Below, piece after piece: positions 1 to 13,700 of a stretch of DNA of 64,000 bases. Source of the DNA: Chionis minor (taxonomy: Eukaryota > Chordata > Aves > Charadriiformes > Chionididae). The stretch's first letter is position 1. Each line of letters begins with the position of its first letter. The notes beneath the pieces are model-generated. The model ran no database searches. It had not been told where the DNA came from and worked only from the letters and a program-made list of their open reading frames with translations. Both the position numbers and the translations under genes were made by a program. The DNA lies in contig VZSF01006722.1 of assembly GCA_013398295.1 (NCBI GenBank), positions 1,872,198-1,936,197 on the forward strand, written 5' to 3'.

Positions 1-3000
1 CAAAAACTTGTACTTCATGTACTCACACTAGAATCTTCCACTTTTTGTGCACAGTGATCAGATATGTAATATTTACGATATGTAATATTTACGGAAATAC
101 GCAATTTTTTTAATCACTTCCATTCTTTAAGCTGACTGTATAGATACACCTGCTGAAGTCAAGCTGGACATCCAAGAGGCACCTCAAGCATCTGCAAGTT
201 ATTGACCATGTGAAATACGGTCAATATAAAATTGGTCAAAAATATGGTCGAAATATTAAACGTACCAACTGCAGTGTAGTCCTGTACCTGTCCTTGTATA
301 CTTTCACCACATGTAGCTGAAGTTTCAGGTTTGCCTACTAAGGAACTGCTGATCCTGTACAGTGATGTAACTTCCACTATATCAAAACTTAAATAAACAA
401 AGAAGCAGAGATTTGTGCCTATGGAAGCAGCAATCCTGTCCTTTGCTCATAGCAGATGCCCACAGAAATGAGCACTAAGCAATCCCGCACCTCAGTGGAA
501 CAAAATCCACCTTTTAGTAACCTGGACACTACTGGCAAGACTTGAAGGAGAAAGTGATCCAACAGCTGCAAGCAACCCCGAGGTGAGGCCAATCTGCTCC
601 CCCATGGCTGTATTAATTAGGCTTTCGATAAAATAATTTACAAAAAACAAGTAGTGTTTGCTGAAAAGTGTTGACAACAGTCTTAAGTGTCCTTACACTG
701 CCAAACTTAGACATATCTTTGCAAAATGTTGTAAGAATTGATGTCTTACCTACTTTGAACATATTATCGAGGAGCACTTAAAATGTGCTTCAACACAGCA
801 CCTAATATTACACACTGATAACATCACCATACGCCACCTGAAAATGTACCAGCTTAAAGCATGCAGGAAATGGGTTTAAATTAACCAGTTAATTGCCAGT
901 TGGGAAGACACTGTGCTCAAAGGTAGCTATTAACAACTGTACGCAATTTCTAAGATCTCATTTTGTATCTGTTTCAGTTTTAGACCTAAAATTATTCAAA
1001 TACACATGCGCAACTTTGAGGATACTTCTGGATAGTTAAATTTTACGAAGCAGTGTAAGCTCAGAACAATACGAGAAATGTGTTACTAGGTTATCAAAAT
1101 GTTTCTTTGGTTTTTAAAGGTGAATCTGACATTTCTTCTGTTCTTTCCTGGACTGTTTACGCTGACTGTCCCTACATCAGCATCTCAGAAAAATCATACC
1201 TATTATCACATTTCTAAAAATGTCCTTTGTTTTTTCTGGGAAAGACATCAGAAGCCTTTGCAAGCTTACGGTTTGTCTAGTGACCAGTTTGATTTCTGCT
1301 CTCTACAGGCACTTCCTTAAGTGCTGCGCTGGGTTTTTTTTTTTGGTAGCAATCATTCCTTCTGGAAGCTGTGAAGTAAAAAAACCACTGAAGACAACAG
1401 GAGGTCCCTCTCACTTGTTAGCTCACCAGTCTTGATTGGTTAGAGGCGTGATGTCCCAGTGAACAAAACCTGAACTGCAATCGCAAGCATTCCCTGACTT
1501 CAGAAGGCCCGGCTTGCGGTGCGTGGCCGGGCACCTCTGCAAAATGGTGAAACTGCTTCCAGCTATCTAGCTTTAACGCTGCTGATCCGTAACAACAGAG
1601 GGGGAGAAAAGGAGCAGGTTAAAGCATATTGGGCATCCTCATCTGAGCACACAAAACTTGATTATCCCTCTCCCCTCTTACTTCCAGCACTTCAAAATCC
1701 CTTTGGCAGCCATGTAAGGACTGTGGTGCAAGATAAGTTTAGTTATAAATGTCTACTGGAAACCTTACAGGAGTCTGGAGAATGTTGTTTTATTTTTAAT
1801 GAGGCCCTGTCTTGCTCGCAACTCTTCCATGAAACAAAACATCTCAATGTTGAGCAGCACAAAGAGTGTTAGAACTACTGGTGTGGAGAATAATCTCAGA
1901 AATAGCGCACAATAGTTTCAGATATAATCTCAAACCAAGAATTAATCTCCATCTCCGCAATCTTGACAATCATCACTCATTCCTCACTCGAGCAATATCT
2001 GCATTGTAGACCCAGGGTGCACAGCAAGATACCACAAAAGGAGCGGATACACAGGATCTGATTACAAACCCATTGTAGTTTAACACTTTAGCAGCTACGA
2101 GCGGTAATGGGGACGCTAGGGAACCGGTCTCACACTCAAACCAACCTGCTTCCTGATACTGCACATGATACAAAGAACAATCGCTCTTCTGCTCTGTTTC
2201 GAATCTTGCACATCATCCAACCTTGACGACTTTAGCAAATGGCTTTCCAAGCTCACGGGCTGACAGAATGTTTTCTTTCTCCTTGCAAGCAGCAAGCTAC
2301 CGAAACGTAACCTCAGGCTGCAGCGAAACCAGATGCAAATTTGGGTGAGTCTGCAAATTCAGCGCAGATTGTAAGGAAACAGAAAGAAATGTTTCAAACA
2401 AACAATAAAAGTTATCCCCGATATTTACAAATACAAGCTAAATAAAACGAGGGACAGAGCTCAACCCTACAGGAATGAAAATGCCTTAGTAGAAAGGGGA
2501 AAAAAAAGCTTGCCCTCCACAAAATCAGCGTGCCCTCTGATGAGGCTTTGCCAGGGCAGCTACATATGTCCGTCACCGAATGCTCTATGCACAGATCCAG
2601 TACTGCGTCAAAGAGCTGCAGGAGCCTACCAGTTACCACGGAAACTGGCTATGGACTCCTCTTTCCCCGGCAGCAGCAACGGCTGATGACCTCGTATCTG
2701 ACATAGGTTAGCCCCACAGGCTCTTCTCTGTGCCACAGGCTGTGTCTAAGGGGACGCACGCTGAGCAAGGAACTCCTCTCCAGGAGACAGCTCAGAAGTA
2801 GTTCACTGAACAGTTCATCTCCCACTCGAGGCCAGATCGCCTCCTCCTCCTCTCACCAAGAAAGCTTTGCACTTCTGTTGGAAGGCAAATCCAAAATGAG
2901 TTTTGGGCACAGTTCTGACAATTTTAAGTCTCATGACGCTTCCGCCACTACAGTCACATAGAGAGATTTTAACTGCTAAAGCAAGCTTGCAATTCAGTAC

Positions 3001-6000
3001 TTTCTCTAAATCAACCAAATACGGAAGGCCAAACAGTATCTTTGCCAAGAGGAAGGTCTGCTTTTGGCTGAACAACCCCATTTGAACACAGAGCAATTCA
3101 GTTTTGCCAGTTCCCACCTGCTAACGACGGCATGCTACCACCCGGGGGTGAGCTGCCTGCGATGGGAAGACCGCTCGGCCCCTCTGAGTCTTGGGGACAG
3201 ACATGAGGGCTTTGTGGCTGAGGACAGTGACAAGCCCTTCCACAGACTGACTCTTCAGCGGAGAGCATCTCGGGCCCTGAGCAGCTCGGGGAAGCTGCTG
3301 AGGTTGGTCCCCAGCACCTCCCGATCTCCAACGGGCCACTCCAACTCCAAGAGGAGTGTTTCACTGGGTCTCCGTCTCTCAACTGACCTACTTGAGGAAG
3401 CAGGACACAGAGAACAACGGCAAAACCAGCTGCTTTGGTAGATCCTCCACACGTCATGTCGCGGAACAACAGAAGAGCAAGCTTTTAAAAGCCTTCTAAA
3501 ATTATTTCTAAAGCTGTCTGGGCATGCATGGGGGTTTTTTATATATAAAAATTCCATTTCGAGTCTTTGTATAATTCTCTTCAGATACAGAATTATACAA
3601 ATAATGTTGGAAATATCAAGAATTATTTTTTAATGTCTGACTATTATTTAGTGTATTTGATGGTTGATTAAGAACTGCTTTAAGATACACGGCACTTTTT
3701 TCAAGGTTTCTTTGATAATTAGCTCAAAGGTTCGACACAGTAAAGAACTTTGTTTACCAACATCTTTACAGTCCACATAAATCTGCTGAAAAATAGTCGG
3801 TATCTAAGAAGAATGATTTTCTTTAGTATTTTTAATAGCTTTCCCCACCTAACTCTGTTTTATAACTTTATCACAAAATAATATGGGAAGCAGATGGAAA
3901 CTGAAGTGAAACTGGGTAACAGTTCACTTATCTCAGAATAAAGACTGGATATACGATTTCTCTATCTAACCAAGCAGTCACAGAAGCATATGCAAATATC
4001 AGCACATTAAAGTGTTGATTTCAGATACTTTACCAGAAAGTTAGTTACAACAAAGTTGGTGGGGTCCACCGACAGATGTCCTCCTACATACGTTTCCTAA
4101 TTAAAAAAAAAAAGGAACTAAAAAGCTAGGGTACTGCCCATTTTCATCTTAGAACATGTTCAAGAAGTATTTGCTCCTATATGATGAAAATAAGAACTTG
4201 TAGGATTTGGACTCAAAGGGACAAACCAACATCTGGCGTACAGAGCCACAGCTCTGCTACGTAAAGATCATTTTCTTCCACACCATTAAACCAGACAAGG
4301 TTAAATTTAACGTTCTTAATGTCAGTGTCTGCAGACCTACGAACAGTAGACAACTAAAACAATGCACCATATTTAAGATGCAACGGTTCCTTATGTAGCC
4401 TACAACACCCCTCCACCTCCAAGCAGAGGTAGGCTGGTCTCTTCGCTCTGCTGCAAATGGCAAAACCTGTGTGTTGGACTGCAAAACTTTCAGTTACCTA
4501 TATGGAACTGAAAGATTTTATGGAAAAAAACTGGAACGACCTGCCCCGAGCATTAAAAATAATCAGAAAGTTTTCATTTTTTTGTGATTTAATAAAGGGG
4601 AACAACCAGCAACCAGATTATATTTGTAGGGGATTTTTTAAAAGTTTTTTTAACCTTAAATATTTAAAAATATTACATACTTAATTATGTATATCGGCAA
4701 ACACGAAAGTCTTTCCACGTGCAAAGCAAGAGAAGAATAAGAAGTGTTTGGGACTTATCTCCAGACAACCAGCTGCACGGAATCTGTGTTGATACAACAA
4801 TGCAAGGGGATCATCATTATTATTTTCAGTCTATGAACTGTATGTAGCAGGAAAGCTGTTTCTGAAAGTTCATTTTCTGCAGATTCAGATTATAACAATA
4901 CTTGGCACCTTCCTATTGACTCATATTGCAAAATGTTGCGCAATTCATGTAATATTAGAACAGCAGTTTTATTAGTCATAATTATGTACCTGTTTTGCAG
5001 ATGTTCTTGTACACAAAACAAATGAAATATTCCCCATTATTAAGATAAATTGATCCTCTCAGGTCTGGCTCTACTTTATTTAAAGACTTTACAATTTTAC
5101 TACTTAAGAGAAAGTCCTACAGAGGTGTTATCTCACCATTTATATTTTCTCAACACTTATGATACTGCTATCACACTCTTAAAATAAAAAAAAAAAAAAG
5201 CTTGTATCTTGATCCAGACCAGGCTTATGTTCTATTCCTGGGGTAGGTTTTTTTCTTTACACAAAAAAGGGAATAGTTTTGTCCAATGTTTGGCTCATTC
5301 CTTGATCTCTACCACCGGGTGGAGAAAAGATGCCCAAGTATCGATGGGGATTTGGGGGGCACTGGTGGAAGGAAGAACAAACAGTTCCCTTTAAAATGTA
5401 AATAAGGACAAGATTTTAAAATCTGTGTTTGTAAACTGTATACAAAAATATTAAAAACACAAAACATTATCAGCAGCATTTTATGGCAAAGTTACTACGC
5501 TTTTAATTTTGTATTAAATTGTGATTTATTAGCTTGTTACTTTGAAGATTACTCAGTATGCACAGAACAGATTACTGGTGCATTTAATGAGCCAGAGGAA
5601 GTAGTAGGATGAACATGAGAAGATTGTTTTACATTGTAGAGTATGAGCTATTTGATATTTCTCACACAGTACAAAAGAAAGCTTCTCTGTAGATTGATCA
5701 TGGTTCAGTTAACATCACTGAATATCTAATACCTCCAACTCAATTAATTCTCACCTGATTAAGATCAGTCTGATATTCAAACTAAATCATCTCTCCAGTC
5801 AAGTAGAAATCAATATTTCTGATTTTACTTTTAAATTACAATAACAAATAAAATACACGCATCGTCAGTACGCCAGGAGTAGCTTTCCCATTCTAGTCTA
5901 CTATGGCATGCATAACACAGCTGATTAAAGAATTATTCTAATTTGAGCAACAATATATATAAGACAGATTAATTTGAATAGAGGGAGATAGCATGAAATA

Positions 6001-8187
6001 ATTAAATGCATCTTATATAGGGCAAAGAGAAAATTGACATAAAATAACCTTGATTCTTACAAGTGAACCTCTGTTATCAGATCAAATACTTTGTCTCCAC
6101 AAATATTCATTTGCTATAAGACAAAAATAATTATATACTTTCCATTTTCCTGCCCATCACCACCACCCCAAAAAGCTGCTCTGTTTCAGCTTTTGTAGCT
6201 CCAACATACTGCCGGGGGCATCTGTCCTGGGGCAGATGATCAATATGTAGTAGCAGACAACGCAGGATTGGGGAGGAGAGGTGATTCCCGGAATCCAGGA
6301 ATTTTAGGAAACGGATATTCACTGTGTTAAAGCTCGCTCCTCGTGCCCAGTCTTTCCCAGTGCACTCTCAGCGTGGAAAACCAGCTTTTTATTAAAGTAC
6401 ACAATGCAAAGAGAGGATCCTCCAGTAGCCTACAGCATCTCTTGCACTCCTGTATGAAATGCTGAAAAGTGACTCCTCTTGTGATTGAGAGGTGAACGTA
6501 GAAAAGGGTGGAATTGTCAGGAAGGCAGATAGCACAACTGTGATCTGCAGAGGAATAATATTTCCAAAAAAACTAGAAATTGCTTCTCTAAACATATTGC
6601 CCTGGGGTAAAGGATACGTGCTATCAATATCCTAGAAACAAATCAGAAGACCTCGCTTTAGGGGACATCTACAATTAGAGATGAGAAAATAACATACTGA
6701 ATCAGACAAAGGGCCCATTTGTCCTATATACCATCTTTCTCAGAAGCCAGTAATAGCTGCTTCAGAAGAAAGTGCCAGAAAGTCTACATTATGGAAAAAC
6801 ATTTTCTCAAGTGAAGTTTCTTCCTAACTCCTACCAACTGTAAGCTTGGCTTATACCTTGAAGCATAAAGTTCTCACGTGCCTTTCAAAACCCTTAGGAT
6901 GTCTTGCAGAATGGGTTTAAACTGACAAGCCTCCAAGAGAAAAGGAGGAAGAAATAAGAAAAAACCACCCTAACACCAAAAAGCCATACGCTAGCCTGAG
7001 TAGCTATCTGCCAACAGCTGTCTGCCCCAGCTTGCCCAAGTCCTGCTGAATTCCCAACTACTGAAACTGAGGTTATTTGTGTCTTACCATGGACGCCTTT
7101 TTCATTAGCAAGTTTTCAAAATCCCGCTGCAAAAATTAATCGCTCTCAAAGAATCCCTCGGCAGATGTAGAACAGGCCAAAGCAGCAGGGAGGAAAGGTA
7201 CTTTGCGCAGATCGAAAACATTTTGGGGGTTGTTTTTTGTTCAGGGTTGGTTGAGGTTTTTTTCCGGAACAATCCAGTGACTTGCTCTGTAAATGCCATC
7301 TACCTTCACTTAGAAGCAACAGCCTTCAAGGTTTTCATCTCTTAAATGCATAGATACTACGTTTCTGGGTTTGGTCAACTGCTTACAGCTGGCAAGAGCA
7401 TTTATTTTCTGAAACTAAGGCTTAGAAGGGGCTTTTCAAATGAATATAGGAAACCAATGGCTTATTTAAACTTTCTGTTCCAAAAGTTATAAAAAAAATC
7501 ATTGATTTTTTGTTTGAGGTGTTTGCTGGGTTTTTTTAGAAACCACCATACCACACCTATTTTGAAAACACATGTAAGGCATGTATGGAATCTCCAATAT
7601 CACTTAATTCAAAACAGAAGTCATTGCTCAGTTGCTGATCTACTTTTTATTACAGACACACTAACAGGGTTTCTGTTGGTTTCAAACCCAACAATCATTA
7701 AAGACCAAAATTCTGGGAAAAAAAGAGGATTTTAAGAAACTAGCATCAAGGAATGACAAATCCAAGAAGGCCATGAACTACAAAGACACAGCCGTATTCC
7801 TGTACAATGCAGAGGCTCACACTGGGGGAACCTCTCTCACCTGACTCACTATACATGTCTCCGCGGTCTGAAATTTGCTCCCATTCAGACTGAGAATTAT
7901 GGATGTTTGTCAGAAGTCTACCCAGAAACCCCAAGCAACAGCAGGGAAGTACTTCTGTCTGTCCCAATTAACCCACACTTGTCCATAGCAAATTGTTGGA
8001 CCTTTTCTTCCTAATTTCATAACGAGCACTAAAAAACAGTGAATGAAACTGGAAAGCAGCACGTTTAGAAAAGGAAAAATTGTTTTGTTAAAAAAAAAAA
8101 AAAAGACTGGGGAACACAGCCAAACACAGTAATTCAAGCCAACCCAATCTGTACAACCAACAAAAAACAGACAAATATTTAAAACTG
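1..8187 (-). other. CMC1 intron 2 (partial), left part: no gene recognised
   Basis: AT-rich non-coding sequence, inferred to be intron 2 of CMC1 because no downstream CMC1 exon was found in it. Several modest open frames overlap on both strands around 2.8-3.5 kb in a locally GC-richer patch. None matches a known family and none has convincing splice borders, so I call no gene. Simple A-runs occur at about 5189-5201 and 8088-8104. Confidence 0.5.
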
Positions 8188-8920
8188 TGTCCTGGTTTGA
8201 GGTAAAACAGGACCAATTTTGTTCAGTAACTTTTACTTTTTAGCTAGGCCTCTTCTAACTGCTGAAATTAACAGCATTTCACACAGAAAACTCTTCGCTC
8301 TCAGAGTGGTAAGACCCATGTTTATAGCTGATGCCAAGGCACGGTGTGCAGAGAGGCTCTTGCTTATACCTATTGCTGTAACACCCAGGGCAACCAACTT
8401 TGGTATTTGCCCTGTTGGAGGGTCGGAAGCGGAAAAGCGCGGAGGGGTCCCACCTGTGTGGAGGAGCGGACAGGACAGGTGACCCCAAACTGACCAACAG
8501 GGTATTCCATCCCATCTGCATCATGCTCAGTGTAAAAGCTGAGGGATCAAAGGGTCAGCCATCCTTCTTCAATGGCTGGTATCTGAATCCAAGGAGGACT
8601 CTGTCTGTTCGTCTGCCTTTGATCCCGATCCTGAATACAGATCTGGAATCCAGTTCCCGTCCCATCACTGAGTCCAGTCTGGGACTTCCCCAGTGCCTGC
8701 TGGTGATGTGACTGACATCCTGGGAGCTTGATATGGTTTTGCATATATGTCATTATTTTCTTTTTATTTTATTATTACTATTTCATTAAAGTAGTTTAGT
8801 TCCTTCTAAACTCCCAAGTCTCTCTCTCTCTTTCCCTCTCCCGCCTCCCTTCCAAGAGAAGCAGGAGAGAGAGCATCTGTCATTTCGCCTCATTGGGCCA
8901 ATCCAGCCCAAACCTCGACA
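8188..8920 (+). mobile_element. Solo LTR of an avian endogenous retrovirus (ERVL-like) with a 5-bp target duplication
   Basis: A 733-bp element that starts TGTCCTGGTTTGAGG and ends CCAAACCTCGACA. The ends form an imperfect inverted repeat (TGTC...GACA plus the GGTTTGAGG/CCTCAAACC theme). It is flanked on both sides by AACTG (8183-8187 and 8921-8925), a perfect 5-bp target-site duplication. No internal retroviral sequence is present, so this is a solo LTR left by recombination between two LTRs. The opening and the later tract with GTGACCCCAAACTGACCAACA and TATTCCATCCCAT resemble the abundant avian ERVL-type LTRs (recalled, not searched). A T-rich tract and ATTAAA (about 8785) near the 3' end are a likely poly(A) signal region. 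It sits inside CMC1 intron 2, antisense to that gene. The open frames that cross it are incidental. Confidence 0.88.
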
Positions 8921-9480
8921 AACTGTTAACAAAAATATGCCAGAATTAGAGTTAAAAAGCAGAGTTCTGGAAAAAACATACACATGCGATCTCACAATAT
9001 TTTCAGCAGCCCTTAGGTTTGCCGCTTGGACAAAGAGGTCAGCTCTCATTCTACGTCTCTGTATCAGTCCTGCACACACGAGATCCGACCAAAATGACTT
9101 TTGGGGGACAAGCAGTGGAAAGATTAAGGTTAGTTTTCTGTTTAATATGAATTCTGAATGCACAAATGAAACTCGACGAGGGAAATGTTTTCCTAACCAA
9201 TCACTGAGCCAGAAAAGATGATTTTTAAAGAACGTACACCTTAAAATGTCGGATTGTACTTTCCTGACTATCACTGAATGCTGATGAAATGCTTGTGGTA
9301 AACAAAATTTATTAGTAATATGTGTTTAGTCACGAGAATTTCAACACAACCTGGACTTCCACAGCAAATGGATCTTTGGCACAGACGATGCAGAGAAATA
9401 CCTACTTGTTAGCTTTAGTGTAGGGGGCACGAGCTTGACCTGATCTGATCTCCCATTCTGAATTTCCAGATTTGTCAGCA

Positions 9481-9527
9481 TGTCTGTATGTGTGCATATA
9501 CATACACATGCATGTGTGTGTGTATAT
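9481..9527. repeat. Imperfect (TG)n/(CA)n microsatellite
   Basis: Alternating purine-pyrimidine tract of TG, CA and TA steps, ending in a pure (TG) run. Probably polymorphic in length. Confidence 0.85.
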
Positions 9528-10197
9528 TCTGCCCCAAACACACAGAAGTACAGTACACTGTCACATTTATGAAGGAAGTTCCAGCAACAGCTCTAAGACC
9601 TAAAAGACAAGTCCTCCTGCCTCTGACAAAGCAAGACACCCAGAGCAGAGCAGTAGAAAGGCGAGGGTTATATCCTCAGAAGACAGGGGAGACATAGCAA
9701 GAGCATAACTAGTATGTATAAGGCTTTACAGTTACTGCCCTTTGTCAGGAAAGGCAGATTTAAGTGCTCAAAGATGACAATCTGCTGGGCTATTCAGGCA
9801 GACTTGTCAAGAAAAGCAGACTTCCTTTTCTTCCCATTGAAATTACCAAAAAAGAAAATTCCTTTTAAGCAAAGTAAACCCATTGCTGTGAAGCAGTTTA
9901 CTTGGGTAAATCATGATTTGTCTACTAAATATACTTGCTTTAGGAACGTTTTTGTCAAGTACAAGCACTGCCTTCTACGTAGGGTTTCATGTAAAGCACA
10001 GCCAACAAGCACAGCCACCCAGTTAAACTGCACTGGTTTTAAACAACTGCTTCCTTGAAGACTGACTTCATTTAATTTTCTTCCCACCCTGCAGTAAATA
10101 TCTCTGACATGAAGCGTTACCGTACCAGGCGCTGGAAGAGGCAGAACTGGAACAAATGGAAGTTCCCCCATGGCTACTGTCTGTCACTGCCTCCTCC

Positions 10198-10298
10198 TAT
10201 ATAAACAAGTGCGGCCAACTTGAGCTGCACAGAGTAGCCTCGCTGCTGCTTATCCTCCCACCTCCTTCGGCAGCTGCTGAGCCACTCAGGAACAGCTG
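10198..10298 (+). promoter_or_regulatory. Possible TATA-type promoter or enhancer patch with two CAGCTG E-boxes
   Basis: TATATAAA at 10198-10205 stands out from its surroundings. It is followed by a more GC-rich stretch with two CAGCTG E-boxes (10271-10276 and 10293-10298). The spacing would suit a start site near 10230 on the plus strand. No open frame or splice donor clearly follows, so a promoter is only a guess; a bHLH-bound enhancer or chance would also fit. Confidence 0.2.
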
Positions 10299-10663
10299 CG
10301 AAGTGAGCAGAACAGATGATTAAAAGAAACAACATCTCCCTCCCTCTGTCCCATAGTGACTTGACTTCTTAGCTGAACTCCAAAGTTAAAAAAAAAAAAA
10401 AAAATTAAAAAAATCTATTTATGAAAGACGGAGATTCACCGAGTGGCAGAAATAGCAGTAATGTCCTTCTGCCACACGGTGGAGATAGAGCAGGTCATTT
10501 ACGTAACTCTTGAAGAGGCAATTACACAGCTATTCCACCATGACACCAGCTCCCAATTTACAGCATGCTGTTTCGGTGATACTTTTCTCCCCCTCAGTTC
10601 GATTTGCTGTATTTCCCAAAGTATTATTTTACTCACAGTCCAAATACCGAAGGTTTTTTTTAA

Positions 10664-10705
10664 TCCTTATTATCATCCTCATCATCATTATCGTCATTAT
10701 TATGA
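10664..10705. repeat. ATC/ATT trinucleotide-rich simple repeat
   Basis: Degenerate run of TTA/TCA/TCC triplets (ATTATCATCCTCATCATCAT and onward). Low-complexity sequence. Confidence 0.75.
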
Positions 10706-13700
10706 GTTCTCCCTCCTCTGAATGAAACAACATATCCTCTAAGCAAAAGTGAAACCGACTTCAGGGTTCCAGCTGGAAGGTGGGGGTGGGATGGGCTGTA
10801 CAGAATAGGGTCAAAATTTCAGGCCTTCTGGGCACTCCAACAAGAAAACAGTATTAGAGCTTAATACGCTTATGCCCTTTTAAAAGAGGAAGTGACTTTC
10901 TCTTACAGGTCGCAATTCATCCTTCCCAACCATTATTCCAACATCTCCAGAACACCCTACGGTGTACATACCTTAGTTTGCTGTATATGTGTAGTCTCTC
11001 TCTTTTTTCAAAAATTACTAGCCTCCAGTGTATGCTGGGGTGGAGGTGTAGGAATAGTTCCTGCTGAATGAGGTACAATTCAGCATCTGTAAGCAGGACA
11101 GAACCAGAAGTGCAATTTTTCGGAAAAATAAAAATAAAAGGACATGTGTTGTGTCTATATTCTGTACTATATACTTTAGAGTAACTCAATATTTTGCAAT
11201 GGTGGCCACAGCATGATAAAATATGTATAATTACTTTTTGAAAAGAAAGTGCATTGTTGGCTACGTAGCCAGTCAGAATTTCAGACTTTCCCTCTTCATT
11301 TCATGATTTTGAGGAGATGAGTTTTAGCGACGTGACAAGAAAGGACACTACCAAAGCTTAGCAACATCTGGAAGTTTGGCAGTAACTGTACAACTTTCAG
11401 CTTCCGTCTTCTGTAAATCAGTACTTGTTTTAAATAAATGACTGCAGTAACCAGGTAACTAAAAAGGCCTGAATACCAGACAGCAAATAATCCAGCCACC
11501 ATACTCTCCCTGTATCTTTGAAACTGTTGCACAGAAGACAAAGCACTACAACTCTGTACTTTGTTCAGGTCCTACAAAACTCTCCATGAGCTGTGAGCGC
11601 TGCATGCAGCCCTGCAGGAACAGGGCAATTACGGTGCTCCCCTTGATCAGGAACTCCCCCATGCCACACAGCCTCTCCGAGCTGCGTTTGAAGCCTTCCT
11701 TCAAACTTTTCCGAGACATTAAACTGAGCAGATGAGGCCAAGGCTATTCAGAACAATGCAAAACCGGCAGCTTACTACAACCGTGCGTATAGAGCAGCTG
11801 AGTTCTGGACCAAAAGCTTGCATAAAGACAGCAATCAGCTCTGGTGCTTCTACTCACAGAGGGAAACTGATCACGGAAGGGAGGAAAAAAAATCCTAAAA
11901 ACAACCAACACACCCTCCCCTCTATCCTACTGTTTCTTTCGGCCCAATGCATAGCTTCCAGGAATCATTTACTGCCCTGCCAGATTAGGCATGGACATCA
12001 GGCATCAGTGAGCAGAAGGCAGAACACATGATGTAAGAGCTCTGCTGATAAAGTAATTTGTTTTGACGAGGAAGCACGAGGCTGAAGCCGTGATGTCATG
12101 CTGAAGCGTACAGCAGGTACAACCAAGCAGATTATTCTGTGATGCTACGAGCTGTCAGAACCAAACAGCACCAGGACATCGAATTCTACGTGTATAAGGG
12201 GTTCTATCAATAAACCTGATTATACAGAGAAATTAAGGTATGTGGCCATTTCTCCATAGCAAAGGTTATAATTTTGAAGACGGTAAAATGAAATACTTGT
12301 AGACAGAGGATTTACAAACAAGCCTTTGACAAATCCACAAGGCAAAACAAATCCACCAGGAACTCTTTGTCAGCCGTGAAGGTCCCTCAAAAAAGATGAA
12401 CTGTTCTTCAGGGTAAGGCTTAATGGGCAAACGGCGTAAAATTTTGTGTAACACCGTAGACTTTATGTGCACTGATTCAGAGTTAGTTTGGTATAATGAA
12501 GCCTTGGGGACAGTGCTCTAACTTCTGACAGTCAATGACACTGTGTTCCTCAAGCTGTATACACACATGTAACTCAAGTTTGGCAGGAGGTGCTTGTTTA
12601 ACTGCACCCAAGTATCTTGTTTCTGATGCAAGAAGATTTTAGTGTAATAGCCTCAACACTGTTATGAAAGAAACATCAAAAATAATCACATAAATGTGGA
12701 TTTCATATTTAGAAAAACAACTGCACTTTAAAGAATTTACTTAGCAATTCTCCAAACAAATATTGGCCACGCATCTGCTACAAAGCCATTGCCAACGGAG
12801 ACATTTAAAGTTTAGATGAGGAGAAATATATACGTGGCTTTAGTTTAAGAATTCAGTGGCTAGGACACAAGCAGAAACTGACCAAGGATCTCAATGCTGC
12901 CATTACCCTGGGTCTCTCAGCAGCACCATTACATCCCTCTGTAAGCTTTTGCCTTCCACATCTACTTCGGACTGAAAGGTCTTTGGGGTGTATCCAGACT
13001 TCTACGTAAGGGCCATTCCTGGTTGGGACCTCTCAATGCTGTGACTGGCTGACCGTCAGCACCTTTTCCACTGCTACACTGAAATTACAAGAACATGATC
13101 TGGCTAAAAATCTTTCCTCCATTTTCTGGGTTCTGAACTAAATGAGCTTTACTCACTGAATGCAGATGTACACATGCCTCCACCAGCACAGTATTTAAGT
13201 TTTTCCAAAGACTTCTCTCACCTTTATTCTGAAAGAAAAAAAAGCGCACCCAAAACCTAGCATATGCTGTATTAATGTAAAACCCCTAGAGGGCAACTAA
13301 GCTTCAATTTCAACCTGCATAAATATTCAGCTCCTTAACTAGTTTACAGATTATGTAAACTATTTCCTTCAACCTTAGGTTTTTTCCCCTCATTTAAAAG
13401 AAATAAATCCTTTTCATTCTCAAATCACATTACTGCTGCCTATTTAGTGTAAGTTAATCACCACTGCCCAACCAGAGACTGAGTTCTCAAACCAACAAAG
13501 CTCAAATGTGTGCAAAAGAGAACAATAAAGAAAACACATGCAAGGGCCTCATTTAAACAAAGCCAGAAAACAAGCATATGAAAGTCTGAAATCACTTTCT
13601 TTGCATTAAAGACCTTTAACAATACATCTTGTTTATTATTCAGCTTAGTATTAATTTATTACGTGGCATCTGTTTTCTTGTACAGCAGGCTGGCTGCAAG

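Noticed and set aside
3064..3557. Overlapping open frames on both strands around 3.1-3.5 kb
   Set aside because: A locally GC-rich patch. Neither strand shows a known motif or clear splice borders.
8786..9274. 162-codon minus-strand open frame
   Set aside because: Much of it is antisense to the solo LTR end and it runs into unique sequence. No recognisable protein.
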